Source: Stachybotrys elegans
Lineage: Eukaryota; Ascomycota; Sordariomycetes; Hypocreales; Stachybotryaceae
Reading direction: 5' to 3'
NCBI GenBank assembly: GCA_020746835.1
Contig: JAGPNK010000003.1
Coordinates: forward strand, 992,001-1,056,000
Length of the DNA: 64,000 nucleotides
Under the pieces are notes generated by a model. It was given only the letters and a program-made list of their open reading frames with translations, had not been told where the DNA came from and did no database searches. The position numbers and the translations under genes are program-made. This document shows positions 22,106 through 31,610 of this stretch, in pieces (position 1 is the first letter of the stretch; every line of letters begins with the position of its first letter).

Positions 22106-23127
22106 GCAGAAGAAGTAAAAGTAGCTATGTGTATGTGTCGGATGTGATGGACGAGCTGGGTGGCGAGTTCGAAATGTCTGTTTTGCGTTTCGTGGGTTTT
22201 TCTTGGCTTTCATGAATCCCTTTGCGTGTCAATGATTCCCCCTCTTCTTTCACACAGTTGTTGTTATTTGCCAGCCCTCGCGGTGCAACAGCGAGGGTCG
22301 AGCAGGAGAGTGTGGTTCACAGCGTTATATATCTAATCAAGATGAATTTACCCTCCATGATGCTCGTTTGTCTCGTCTCGTGTCCCAACATGTCGTCGTG
22401 TTGACGCGAGAGCATCTTTGTAAATCATGACATCTCTTGTCCCCCGTTGGTCCAATCACCACGTCATGTCCTTTGCTTCGGAACATTGACTCCTCTTTGG
22501 CTTATCAAGCCGCATCGATGCGTTGCGTCAGAAGCGTCTGGGCGGGCAATATCGGTAGATCACGTGGCGCAGCTTCTGACTAACCTTAGTGGCGATACAA
22601 GCTTCCACGGTGCAGCTGCTCGGCGAATCAAAGTACCTTGGGTGGCTTGCATGCAGGTCCAATCTAATCCACTTGTTGCTGCTGCATGAGGTGAGTGTGC
22701 TTCGACTCAACTCCAATGACCTCTTTTTTCCCAGGCAAGCCCCGCCGCGAGTGACTCCGATTGCCCCGGCGTTCGCACGTCCCAGTCTTAGCAGAGGACG
22801 GACCCTCAACCCAGAACAGCTTTCAGCCATTTCGCCCCTCTTTCCATCCGTACTATCTGCATCACCACTTCCATCATCCTTCATCTTTAACATTTCGGCG
22901 TCCAGGGTCCGGGGGGTCCTTTCGAACCGCGGCCATCTCAGCCAGCTTGGGCTCCCCGTCTTCTCTGCTTAACGACGTGCCCGAGTATCACGCCTTCGCT
23001 CGGGGAGCATGCTTCGACCATCAACGGATTGACCGGTTGTGCTGAACTCCTTCCTTCTTCCTCTCTCACAATCCGTCGCTGTCTGCAAGACGAATCCGAT
23101 CCCTACTGCTTCGCCTCCGCCGTGGCA
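22106..23127. other. Intergenic region and leader of the RING-protein gene
   Basis: The left part is the 3' flank of the Crp1-like gene. From about 22750 the plus strand is C/T-rich and likely is the leader of the RING gene. A CACGTG lies near 22562. No supported gene. Confidence 0.5.
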
Positions 23128-25080
23128 ATGTCATCGAATTCGAACCTGGGCAAGTCCCTTTCGGTCCCGTCCAACCACTCGTCCTCCGCCCAGGCGATCC
23201 CAGTCCCGACCAGTTTCGAGTCTTCCCGCCGTCCCAACCAGATTGGCTCATCGCATACACAGCCCATCCCTAGAAAGGGCCAGGCCTCCCGCAAGCAGCA
23301 CAGAAACCAGCGACGTCCTGGTCTAGGTGAAAGGGCCAATACGTCACCAGACGACTTCGACGCCATGGCTGAGCTCAGCGCTGTCAGGAATCCCTCAAGC
23401 CGCCGCGGCCAAACGTCAATTACGCATCTTTTAAACTATTCTACGCCTCGATACTACCAGGACCATGGTCACCACTCTCGTTCCTACCGCCGAAATCCGA
23501 CCTGGGGACCCGGCTCTGGCCACCATGCAGCCGACAAAGCCCGATACGTTCATGCGAACTACCGTTTCGTCGTTAATCCCGAAGCCTCGTATACCAAACA
23601 TGCCGCCGACGCCGATCTCCACCTGGACTGGGAAAACGTCATGCAAGTCATCGCCTCGACGGAATCGCAGGCTGCTTCGTGCCCTATTTGCCTCTCTGAA
23701 CCCGTCGCCCCCCGCATGGCCAAGTGCGGACACATATTCTGCCTGCCGTGCGCCATTCGATTCATGAACTCTTCGACTGGTGAAGAGGCCAAGTCCGGCA
23801 AAGGCGCTCGTTGGAAGAAGTGCCCGATATGCGAAGACAGTTTCTACCTACATGAAATGCGCCCGGTCCGCTTCTATGCCGGCCAGGAATCTCCCCTGCC
23901 ACTCGTGGGCCATGACGTGGTTTTGCGCCTTATGGCGAGACATGCCACTTCCACTCTGGCCCTGCCCAAGGAGGGAGGCGTCGAAGTACTGAATTCGGGT
24001 GACGATGTGCCGTGGCACTTTGCTGCCAATGTCCTAGACTATGCTCGTATCATGAAAGGAACCAAGGGTTACATGGATGAGCAGTACGACGAGGAAACGG
24101 AGGCGCTCCTCAAACAGGAGAAGGAGGACGAAATGCTCTTTGGCCAGGATGGCGAATGGACTCAGAAAGCTATCAAGGCTGTCAAGGCCTCAAAGGAACG
24201 GCTCGAAAGCGTGTCAGTCACGGCACCACTCCTTTCTAGCTCTGCATCATCGAAGCCATCTTCAGATGCCGACTTTTACTTCTATACGGCACCACCACAC
24301 CTCTATCTTTCGCCCTTGGATATTCGTATTCTGAAAACCAAGTACGGCTCGTTTTCTTCATTTCCATCCACACTCCTACCTCGAGTAGAGCACATCTCCA
24401 CTGGCCATGTGGTGGATGATGATCTACGAAGGCGTGCGAAGTACCTTGGCCACCTCCCATACGGTTGTGTCATCAGTCTTCTCGAGTGCGACTGGACGGA
24501 CATTGTGCCAGCTGAGATACTGGCCTCGTTCACGGGAGAGATTGAGAAGCGGCGCAAGCGCAACCGTGACAAGGCTGCCCAGGAAGAACGCGAGCGGCTG
24601 CAGGCAGAGCGGCTGGAAGCAGCAGCGCTGCGAAGTACCTCGAGCTCGCGGAGACTGGAAGGGCCGATTGAGCCGGACCGCCCGCCGCCCATGGATCTCT
24701 CGGAGTTCCAGCCTTTGTCCAACCACGCAGGAAGCACACCGCCAGATCCCAGGCCCGGCTTTGAAACACTGGCCTCGATGTCGACGAGCCCGTCAACGCA
24801 AAGAACAGTTTGGGGCACCCGAGCTGTCGCCGGATCACCGGAGCTAGCACCTACACAAGCAAACTCGGCGGATGACGGCTGGCTAAAGGATGAGGACCTC
24901 TTTGGAACCGCCGAATTGGCCGTGCAGCTCGAAGCAATTGATGCCATGGAGAAGCAGAATGGCGGGCCCAGCACGAGCAGTAACAACGCGGGAGTCCATA
25001 CTGGAGGCAATGGCGGAGGTAAGAAGAAAAAGAAACAGAAAATCACCTTGATGAGCACCGGAGGCCGAAGAGGCAACTAG
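23128..25080 (+). CDS. RNF10/Mag2-type RING-finger protein
   Basis: A single exon of 650 residues. The N-terminal ~130 residues are basic, Ser/Arg-rich and disordered. ARYVHANYRFVV (138-149), just before the RING, is the hallmark of the RNF10 (yeast Mag2) family. The RING begins at Cys185 (CPICLSEP), continues with CGHIFCLPC, and ends with KKCPICED after a long insertion, as in other fungal members. The C-terminal half contains ECDW and a poly-basic end (GKKKKKQK). Homologs are RING E3-type proteins; RNF10 family members act on stalled 40S ribosomes, so a role in ribosome quality control is likely by family knowledge. ATG 23128 is chosen as the first ATG; upstream in-frame codons start only with TTG. 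Confidence 0.88.
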   Translation: MSSNSNLGKSLSVPSNHSSSAQAIPVPTSFESSRRPNQIGSSHTQPIPRKGQASRKQHRNQRRPGLGERANTSPDDFDAMAELSAVRNPSSRRGQTSITHLLNYSTPRYYQDHGHHSRSYRRNPTWGPGSGHHAADKARYVHANYRFVVNPEASYTKHAADADLHLDWENVMQVIASTESQAASCPICLSEPVAPRMAKCGHIFCLPCAIRFMNSSTGEEAKSGKGARWKKCPICEDSFYLHEMRPVRFYAGQESPLPLVGHDVVLRLMARHATSTLALPKEGGVEVLNSGDDVPWHFAANVLDYARIMKGTKGYMDEQYDEETEALLKQEKEDEMLFGQDGEWTQKAIKAVKASKERLESVSVTAPLLSSSASSKPSSDADFYFYTAPPHLYLSPLDIRILKTKYGSFSSFPSTLLPRVEHISTGHVVDDDLRRRAKYLGHLPYGCVISLLECDWTDIVPAEILASFTGEIEKRRKRNRDKAAQEERERLQAERLEAAALRSTSSSRRLEGPIEPDRPPPMDLSEFQPLSNHAGSTPPDPRPGFETLASMSTSPSTQRTVWGTRAVAGSPELAPTQANSADDGWLKDEDLFGTAELAVQLEAIDAMEKQNGGPSTSSNNAGVHTGGNGGGKKKKKQKITLMSTGGRRGN

Positions 25081-25731
25081 AGCGAGAGTGCCCAAGCAAT
25101 TATAAATCTAAAGGGCAGCCATTGTAACCTGCCGGGCTGCGAGTTCCTCCTTGTTGGGTTGGAGTTGGGCTGTTTTGTGTTTAGCACGGTTTGGAGTTAA
25201 GGGTGTATGAACACTATATACAGAGAATATAGCACTCGCAGCTAACATTGAATACTGTCATGTTTACCATCTGACCTACTGGTCTTATTTGCGTTGCCTG
25301 AATACTGGTGAAGCCAATTCACAAGATGAGCGCCGAAACAATCTTGGTCTCACCACGATGCCCTCTGAGAGAGGAAATCGAAAGTAACGAGATACAAGAA
25401 AGCATGAGCTCGTGAGCGCATGATCACAAAATCCATTCTTATTATTTTGTTTATTATTATTTTTTATTTTTCCCTTTACAGAAGAAATGTCTTGAGGTTG
25501 ATGATTGATAAGTTGGGTGCTGATTAGAACAATGGTCCACAGCGGGGCCGCGAGCCAATCCCGACATGGATTGATAGGCCAACCTTTGAAGGAGAAAAAA
25601 AAAAGTTCGAAAACCTCCCCGCTACATTTTCCAACTGCGCCCAGCATTGGCGATTTTACACCCAGCACCATAAAGATCCTTCTTCCCTCGGTCCACACGA
25701 GCGAAGAAGGCGAGAAGATACAAATCAGAGT
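25081..25731. other. Intergenic region
   Basis: This separates two plus-strand genes. It is AT-rich around 25430-25480 and carries an A tract near 25596-25605 just before the Mpp10 gene. No gene seen. Confidence 0.55.
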
Positions 25732-27957
25732 ATGGCAACCGCTGCCTCTCCGAGTCTCACATCCACCTCGCACACTCTGACGGCCGCACCGCCTTTCGCA
25801 ATGGCGCCCGCCGCCATGCCACTCAATGGCAATGCCGATTATCTTGGTCTTCTCGGTAGACTGCAGCCCGACCAGCGACATAAGTTCCTTCAACCGAACG
25901 CTACAATCCCCAGTGAAGCTCTACAAGTCGTCAAGGATACTCTCGAGGCCTTTGCTGGCCAGGTTAGCGATGAACAGGCAGCACAGTTGGCTGAGAGCCG
26001 CAAGAGAAAAAGGACAGGCGCCATGTCCCAGAGTGATGTGCTCAAGATGCGAAAAGTATATGTGGATGGCTTCGAGACGGGCCAGGTCTGGCAGCAGGCA
26101 AAGAAGATCATCGGGGGAGTACTGGATCATTCAACAGCCATGCTGGACGAGCTGGAGGGAAAGAACCTGGCCTCGGTAGATGGAGAGGGTACAAATGGCA
26201 TCAATTCATCTGAAGGCGAGGAGGATATATCAGATTCGGAGGGCGAGGGTCCCAGCGAAGAAGATATGGACGATGACGAAGATCTGGATGAGTCGGCACT
26301 GGCTGAGCTAGAGGCCGAGGAGGATGAAGATGAGGATGGCCTAGAGGACGACTACGAAGAGGAGTTTGAAGACGCACCAGAGCATATGGAGGATGAGAAT
26401 GGAGAAGATGAGGAGGAGGAGGATGACGACGAAGGTGTTGCGGAAGATTTCGTGGAAGACCCCAACGGTCTTAACGACGGCTTCTTCTCTATAGACGAGT
26501 TCAACCGACAGACACAGTGGTTCGAGGAGCAGGACGCCAGGGGAGATCCTGAGACCGACAGAGTCAGCGATGAAGAGGATATCGACTGGGACGCGGACCC
26601 CATGGCGCCTCCAAAGGGCAGCTCCAAAAAGCCCAAAGGCAAGCGAACAATGGAGGAACCCCTATCAGACGAAGGCGATGACGACGACGACGATGATGAC
26701 GAGGCCGGCCCGACATTTGGAGACATGGATCTTGATGCGCCCGAGGGCGACAGCGAGGACGAGGCTTTCAACGACAACGCGGACGGCGAGGACGACGACG
26801 ACGGTATGAATGCCAACGACCTATTCTACAGGGATTTCTTTGCTCCGCCTGCCAAGAAGAGGAGCAAGAACAAGCCACCAAAGAAGGTTTCCTTCCAGCC
26901 CAAGGAGGGCGAGGTCGAGCGCGCGATGGATGACGTGCGACGCGATCTCTTCGAGGACGATTCGGACGACGAGGACTCGGAGGGCGCACAATCCGACGTT
27001 GACCCCGGCGACCCCGCATCGCGCCGCTCCGCGCACGAGCGCCGCCAGGCCAAGCTCGCCGACGAGATCCGCAAGCTCGAGGCAGAGTCCATCGCCAAGC
27101 GCAACTGGACCGTGTCTGGTGAGGCCACGGCCGTAGAGCGCCCCGTCAACTCGCTGCTCGAGGAGGACCTCGACTTTGAGCACGTGGGCAAGCCCGTCCC
27201 CGTCATCACGCCCGAGGTCAGCGAGTCGATCGAGGGGCTCATCAAGCGGCGCATCCTGGCGCAGGAGTTTGACGAGGTGCTCCGCCGGCGGCCCGGCGCC
27301 GAGTCGGTCCCCGCGGGCACGCGGCGCGGCATGCTCGAGGCCGTCGAGGACAGCAAGTCGTCCAAGGGCCTCGCCGAGGTGTACGAGGAGGAGCACATCA
27401 AGAAGACGAACCCGGACGCCCACGTCAGCGCGTCCGACGCCGCGCTGCAGCGTGAGGAGGCCGAGGTCGCCGCCCTCTGGGCCAGCGTGTGCGGCCAGCT
27501 CGACGCCCTCAGCAACTGGCACTACCGGCCCAAGCCCGCGGCGCCCACCATCTCCGTCATCGCCGACGTCGCCACCATCGCCATGGAGGACGCCCAGCCC
27601 GCCACGGCGCAGGCCATCGCCGGCGGGAGCAGCCGCATGGCCCCGCAGGAGGTCTACCGCCCGGAGACGGCCACGGCCGCCGCCGGAGAGGTCGTCACGT
27701 CGGCGGGCCTGCCCGTCGCGCGCACCGAGATGTCGCGCGAGGAGAAGCTGCGCCGCCGCCGCCGCGCCAAGGAGCGGTCCCGCAAGGCCGGCACCAACGC
27801 CTCCTCCGGCAAGCCCGTCAGCAAGGCCGCCGCCACCATGGCGGACCTCAAGAAGGGCGGCGTGCGCGTCATCAACCGCAAGGGCGAGATCACCGACCTG
27901 CAGGGCAACAAGGCCAAGGCGGTCAAGGCGGCGACGAGCGGGAGCTTCAAGCTGTAG
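25732..27957 (+). CDS. MPP10: U3 snoRNP component Mpp10
   Basis: A single exon of 741 residues. Mpp10 is the scaffold of the Mpp10-Imp3-Imp4 subcomplex of the small-subunit processome in the nucleolus and is needed for 18S rRNA maturation. The sequence shows family hallmarks: an N-terminal region, a very acidic middle (about 155-370, with poly-Asp/Glu runs and NDGFFSIDEFNRQTQWFE), the DLFYRDFFAPP motif (about 363-373), RRDLFEDDSDDE, then the conserved C-terminal part with RPVNSLLEEDLDFEH, EEHIKKTNPD and a basic end (EEKLRRRRRAKERSRK). The last ~340 codons have almost exclusively G or C at the third position, unlike the first half. Length is normal for fungal Mpp10. It converges with the NASP-like gene, 440 bp between stops. 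Confidence 0.95.
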   Translation: MATAASPSLTSTSHTLTAAPPFAMAPAAMPLNGNADYLGLLGRLQPDQRHKFLQPNATIPSEALQVVKDTLEAFAGQVSDEQAAQLAESRKRKRTGAMSQSDVLKMRKVYVDGFETGQVWQQAKKIIGGVLDHSTAMLDELEGKNLASVDGEGTNGINSSEGEEDISDSEGEGPSEEDMDDDEDLDESALAELEAEEDEDEDGLEDDYEEEFEDAPEHMEDENGEDEEEEDDDEGVAEDFVEDPNGLNDGFFSIDEFNRQTQWFEEQDARGDPETDRVSDEEDIDWDADPMAPPKGSSKKPKGKRTMEEPLSDEGDDDDDDDDEAGPTFGDMDLDAPEGDSEDEAFNDNADGEDDDDGMNANDLFYRDFFAPPAKKRSKNKPPKKVSFQPKEGEVERAMDDVRRDLFEDDSDDEDSEGAQSDVDPGDPASRRSAHERRQAKLADEIRKLEAESIAKRNWTVSGEATAVERPVNSLLEEDLDFEHVGKPVPVITPEVSESIEGLIKRRILAQEFDEVLRRRPGAESVPAGTRRGMLEAVEDSKSSKGLAEVYEEEHIKKTNPDAHVSASDAALQREEAEVAALWASVCGQLDALSNWHYRPKPAAPTISVIADVATIAMEDAQPATAQAIAGGSSRMAPQEVYRPETATAAAGEVVTSAGLPVARTEMSREEKLRRRRRAKERSRKAGTNASSGKPVSKAAATMADLKKGGVRVINRKGEITDLQGNKAKAVKAATSGSFKL

Positions 27958-28397
27958 TGAGATGGGGCGGGCTGTTGGTGGCGGTACTGGTGCTGTGTAC
28001 ATCGTTTATGTCGGCTGGAAAACTGGTTATAGAGGAAAGCATGTGGTGCATCATCTTCAGCTACGGCTACAGTATTTCGTATTTGGTATTGTATTTTTTT
28101 CACTCGCATCCGCGATACACACATTCGATGGGCTTTTGATCCCAACTTTGTCAGTGAACTTGTAATATGAGAGCTTCCTAGTATTGGTCGTGACATCTTG
28201 GAATGCTTTAAAACACCCCAACTCCAACATTGCCTTTCCACCGAGCCAAGCCCCCAGGACCGACGTCTGCCCTATATCCTGATGTTACAAAACCAACTAC
28301 GCAAACTGGCGCTTTCCCACGCAGCCCTTCCTTTGTTTTGATGGTTATCTTTTTACATGTTTGGTATCTCTCCTGTTGTTTGTGAGAATTGGGGGCC

Positions 28398-30003
28398 TCA
28401 ATCCTCGACCTTGGCCTTCTTGGGAGACTCGGGCCCTGCGGGGAGCTCCTCTTCAGCCTTGCGCTTGGAGGAGTCACCAGCGGATGCGTCACCATTGGCG
28501 GGCTTCTTTTTGCGAACGAGCCCACTCAGGTCGGTAGCGGTGCGCTTGGCTTCCTCGACACGTGCCTGGGTCTCGGCGGCGGACTCGCCAAGAGCAGCGC
28601 CCAGAATACCGCCGAGAGGGTTTGCCTCGGCACCCAAGAGCTCCTTGGTGTCGATGGGGTCTTTGCGCAGGTCGACGAGCTGTTCCAATACATTAGCAAA
28701 TGCCTCCGAGCCCAAATTACTTGTCGTAAGCATTGACATACCCTTTGCTCCATGTCGGCGATGACTTCCTTCATTTCAGTAATGGCCTTGCGCGCGAGGT
28801 CGTTATCCTCTGGGGAGGCCATGGAGGCCAGCTCAATCTCCTTGTTCTGCATCTTGAGCTTGAAGCTCTTGATGGCGAGCTCCATCTCCTTGACGGCCTC
28901 ATCGCGCAGGCCCTGGTCGAGCTCCTCGCGCTTGGTGTTGGAACCGTCCTCGCCGGTGGTGGTGATGGAGGCAAACTCAAGAGCCAGGGACAGCTTGAAG
29001 TGGGCTTCAGCAATAATCTCCGATTCCTCGGGATAGAGTCCCGTCTTGTACTTGAGAGAAAGCCGGCCATCATCGATGGCATTCAGGTATCTAGCGAAGT
29101 TAGCATCGGCACTATAGATGTTTCTGCCTGAACATACCGCTCATTTTCAAGTGAGATTTCTGACAAGGCGTCGTGGGTATCTGCCAGGCGCTCCTTGACG
29201 TGTCTCAAAGCAGGCGAGTCTTCTTGCGCTGCTTCCTTGCCTTTGCCTTCTCCCTCCTGGCCTTCTTGCTCTAGCTTCTGAAGCTGCTTCTCGTAGCAAA
29301 CGCGCGCAAGATCCAGAATCTCGAATGCGGTTTGCAGCTCATCATCTTCTTCTTCCTCTTCCTCCTCGCCCTCGCCCTACCATCACGTCAGCAATCCGTC
29401 CGTCAAACAGTGGCACCATGACCAGGGATATATTGCACGGACCTCTTCTTCCTCGTCCGAGTCGACAAAGTTCTCGTCGCCAGTAAATTGGAACAGAGGC
29501 TTCTTTGCGTTAGCATCCGCGCTGGAGTCGTCCTTCTTCACCGCATCAGATTGGCCGGCCACGATGGCGACCCCCTCTTCCGTGACGCGTTGCGCATCGG
29601 TCTTGGCTGTCTCGGCAGGCGGTGCCTTTGCAGGTTTGGCCTTTCCATTAGACTTTTTCTTCTCTGTGGCGGGAGCATTGCCGCCCAAGACGTCGCTCTT
29701 GCTCTGGCCAACCTTGAAAAGACTGCGACCGTAGTGGAAGAGGATCTCGGCATTCTCGGGGGCCGTCTCGCCATTGATTTCAGCCTGGAGCACACTGGCA
29801 GTAGAGAAGACATCGGCAGCATCCTCGTACTTCTTGTGCGCGTAGAGAGCGGTACCCTTGGCGCTTAGGTCAGCCAGGGTGACCTTTTTGGATTTGATGT
29901 CGTCGTCATCGTTGAAATCGGGGGCGACGTCGTCGACGCTGAGGACCTGCTCGGTTTGCTCGGCCTGCGTGGGCTGCTCAGTCTTCTCGTTCTGGTCTGC
30001 CAT
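28398..30003 (-). CDS. NASP/Sim3/Hif1-type histone chaperone with SHNi-TPR
   Basis: Four exons: 30003-29443, 29376-29138, 29090-28742 and 28679-28398, joined by introns of 66, 47 and 62 nt, give 476 residues. The N-terminal TPR (SAKGTALYAHKKYEDAADVF, about 48-67) and the paired repeat with FHYGRSLFKVG are separated by a low-complexity insert. A highly acidic stretch spans the first splice site, as in the interrupted TPR2 of the NASP family. LARVCYEKQ and LSLKYKTGLYPEESEIIAEAHFKL are the conserved SHNi-TPR segments. The end is basic with probable nuclear signals (KRKAEEE, PKKAKVED). Family members escort H3-H4 and, in fission yeast, CENP-A to chromatin, so a nuclear/cytosolic histone chaperone role is expected. 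All junctions keep the frame and the conserved residues. Confidence 0.9.
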
Positions 30004-30951
30004 GTTTGCGACAGCGACGGGGACGATGTGGTCGATGATTAAAATGGTTGGTCAAGTTGCGCGCAAAGCCGACGTGTCCGTAATTCTGGCGCCGAAGCAA
30101 TGCTGTTGGATTGTGTCAAGTTGCCAATGGATTGGTCTTTGAGTGATGTAATGAATGGTATTGCGCTGCTCGCTCCTACACAGCAACCGCGACGAGGAAA
30201 GCTTGGCAGGTGCCGCGTATCGATAAAGGTCAGCTTAACGGGCAGTGATTGGCTCAGGCAATGTCCAAGCTTCAGGGCACTTTGGACAGTCGGCTACCCT
30301 GTACACTTTTCAGTCAGGCTACGCAAAGTCTTGAACAGACATGGATAGTTTTCTTGGTTTCAAATATCTGGAGTAGGTTCTAAGCGGAATAAATACCAAA
30401 GCAAATTTCGGAGCTCTCGTCTGAACAATCATGAGCTGTCCAGCCCATATGGCGAGGCGTGACCTGCATCGTACCATAGAAACAGCCCACTCACAGGCCC
30501 ATCTATCAATGAGGTCCTGTGATCAGTCGCTCTACGTCTACCTTTCAATACAGGGTCAAGCTGGAATTTGCGATGAACACTTCATGTCAACCGAACATTT
30601 ACCTTACTCCGCATAGTCTTGTCTTGCAATTTGTATAGGGTGACATCAATTCCCCCACCATCCTTGCTTGTGATTCGGCTGACGACTTGGCATTTGTGCT
30701 AAGGCAAGCCACCTGCTTCAGCCGCTGCACCAATTCTGATCGCCCATTCACCCCGGGAAGGGCAAAACGCACACAGAAGTGTGAACAATGGTGAAGGCTT
30801 GAAATAGTCACTGAGACGACCCTTCGCGCCATGATTTGAACCTTGGACGTGGCTGGTAGCTAAGAAATGCTTCGCAGTAATTGGTTCAGCCGTCTAAGGG
30901 CTGGCTAGACTGCGTCTTATTGGAATGAGCAAGGAGCATGAGCAAAGGGTA
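30004..30951. other. Divergent promoter region
   Basis: The ~1-kb region between the histone chaperone (minus) and the VOC protein (plus). I see no supported gene in it. Confidence 0.5.
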
Positions 30952-30957
30952 TAAAAA
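30952..30957 (+). promoter_or_regulatory. TATA box of the VOC-protein gene
   Basis: TATAAA within gtataaaaag, 105 bp before the ATG, a strong consensus match. Confidence 0.55.
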
Positions 30958-31056
30958 GGCCATCGAGGTTGAACACATGAGCACAGTATTCCTCTACGAC
31001 AAAGTCACAACCACCACCTCTCCTCTTTGTTCACGCAACCCATCACACACGCCACC

Positions 31057-31610
31057 ATGGCTGATGAATGCAAGATAACTGTAGGGCATGTTACCGCACA
31101 TGCAATGCCAATAACTAACATCCCCGCAGCAAGCTCTGGGGAAAATCTGCTGGTTTGAGATACCAGTCTCCAATGTTTCAAGGGCAAAGCAGTTCTACAC
31201 GGATGTCATGGGCTGGGAGATGCTCGCAGAGGCACCACCACCAGACAAGTCGCCCATCAAGAGCATGCACTTCTTCCGCAAAGGGGAGGGCTTCAACGGC
31301 GCCTTTCTCGAGGTGGAAAGTGACCACCACCTGCGCGTCTATGATGAGGCCAAGCCCAGAGCGATACCGGTGCTGGCCACTTTCTGCGTCCGGGACTGTG
31401 ATGCGACACTGAATCTAATCAGTGAGCTGGGTGGGAAGACAATACTGTACGCCAAGACGCTCCGTCATCCATTCTCTTCGCATGGTCTTGTGACAGGGCA
31501 GGTGCTGACATGTGGTTAGACCAAAGACTGAGATCGGGAACAATATGGGTTATTATGCCCAATTCATGGACTCCGAGGGAAACTGGATGGGAATCTGGTC
31601 CATGAGCTGA
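31057..31610 (+). CDS. VOC-fold (glyoxalase/bleomycin-resistance superfamily) protein
   Basis: Exons 31057-31080, 31130-31446 and 31520-31610 give 143 residues. The start sits in a perfect gccaccATGG context. The first exon codes for only eight residues. Residues KICWFEIPVSNVSRAKQFYTDV form the first VOC half. PVLATFCVRD begins the second. The last splice creates GGKTILPKTEIGNNMGYYAQF and DSEGNWMGIWS, the typical end of this group (NMGY-x6-D-x-EGN-x-IG-W); without the splice the frame runs into an unrelated tail. VOC proteins of this small single-domain-pair type are metal-dependent enzymes or stress proteins; no substrate can be assigned. A strong TATA box precedes it. Confidence 0.82.

Noticed and set aside
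26821..28002. 393-codon open frame on the minus strand
   Set aside because: It is antisense to the GC3-rich end of Mpp10 and arises from third-position bias; its Leu/Gly/Ala/Arg-rich composition has no domain.
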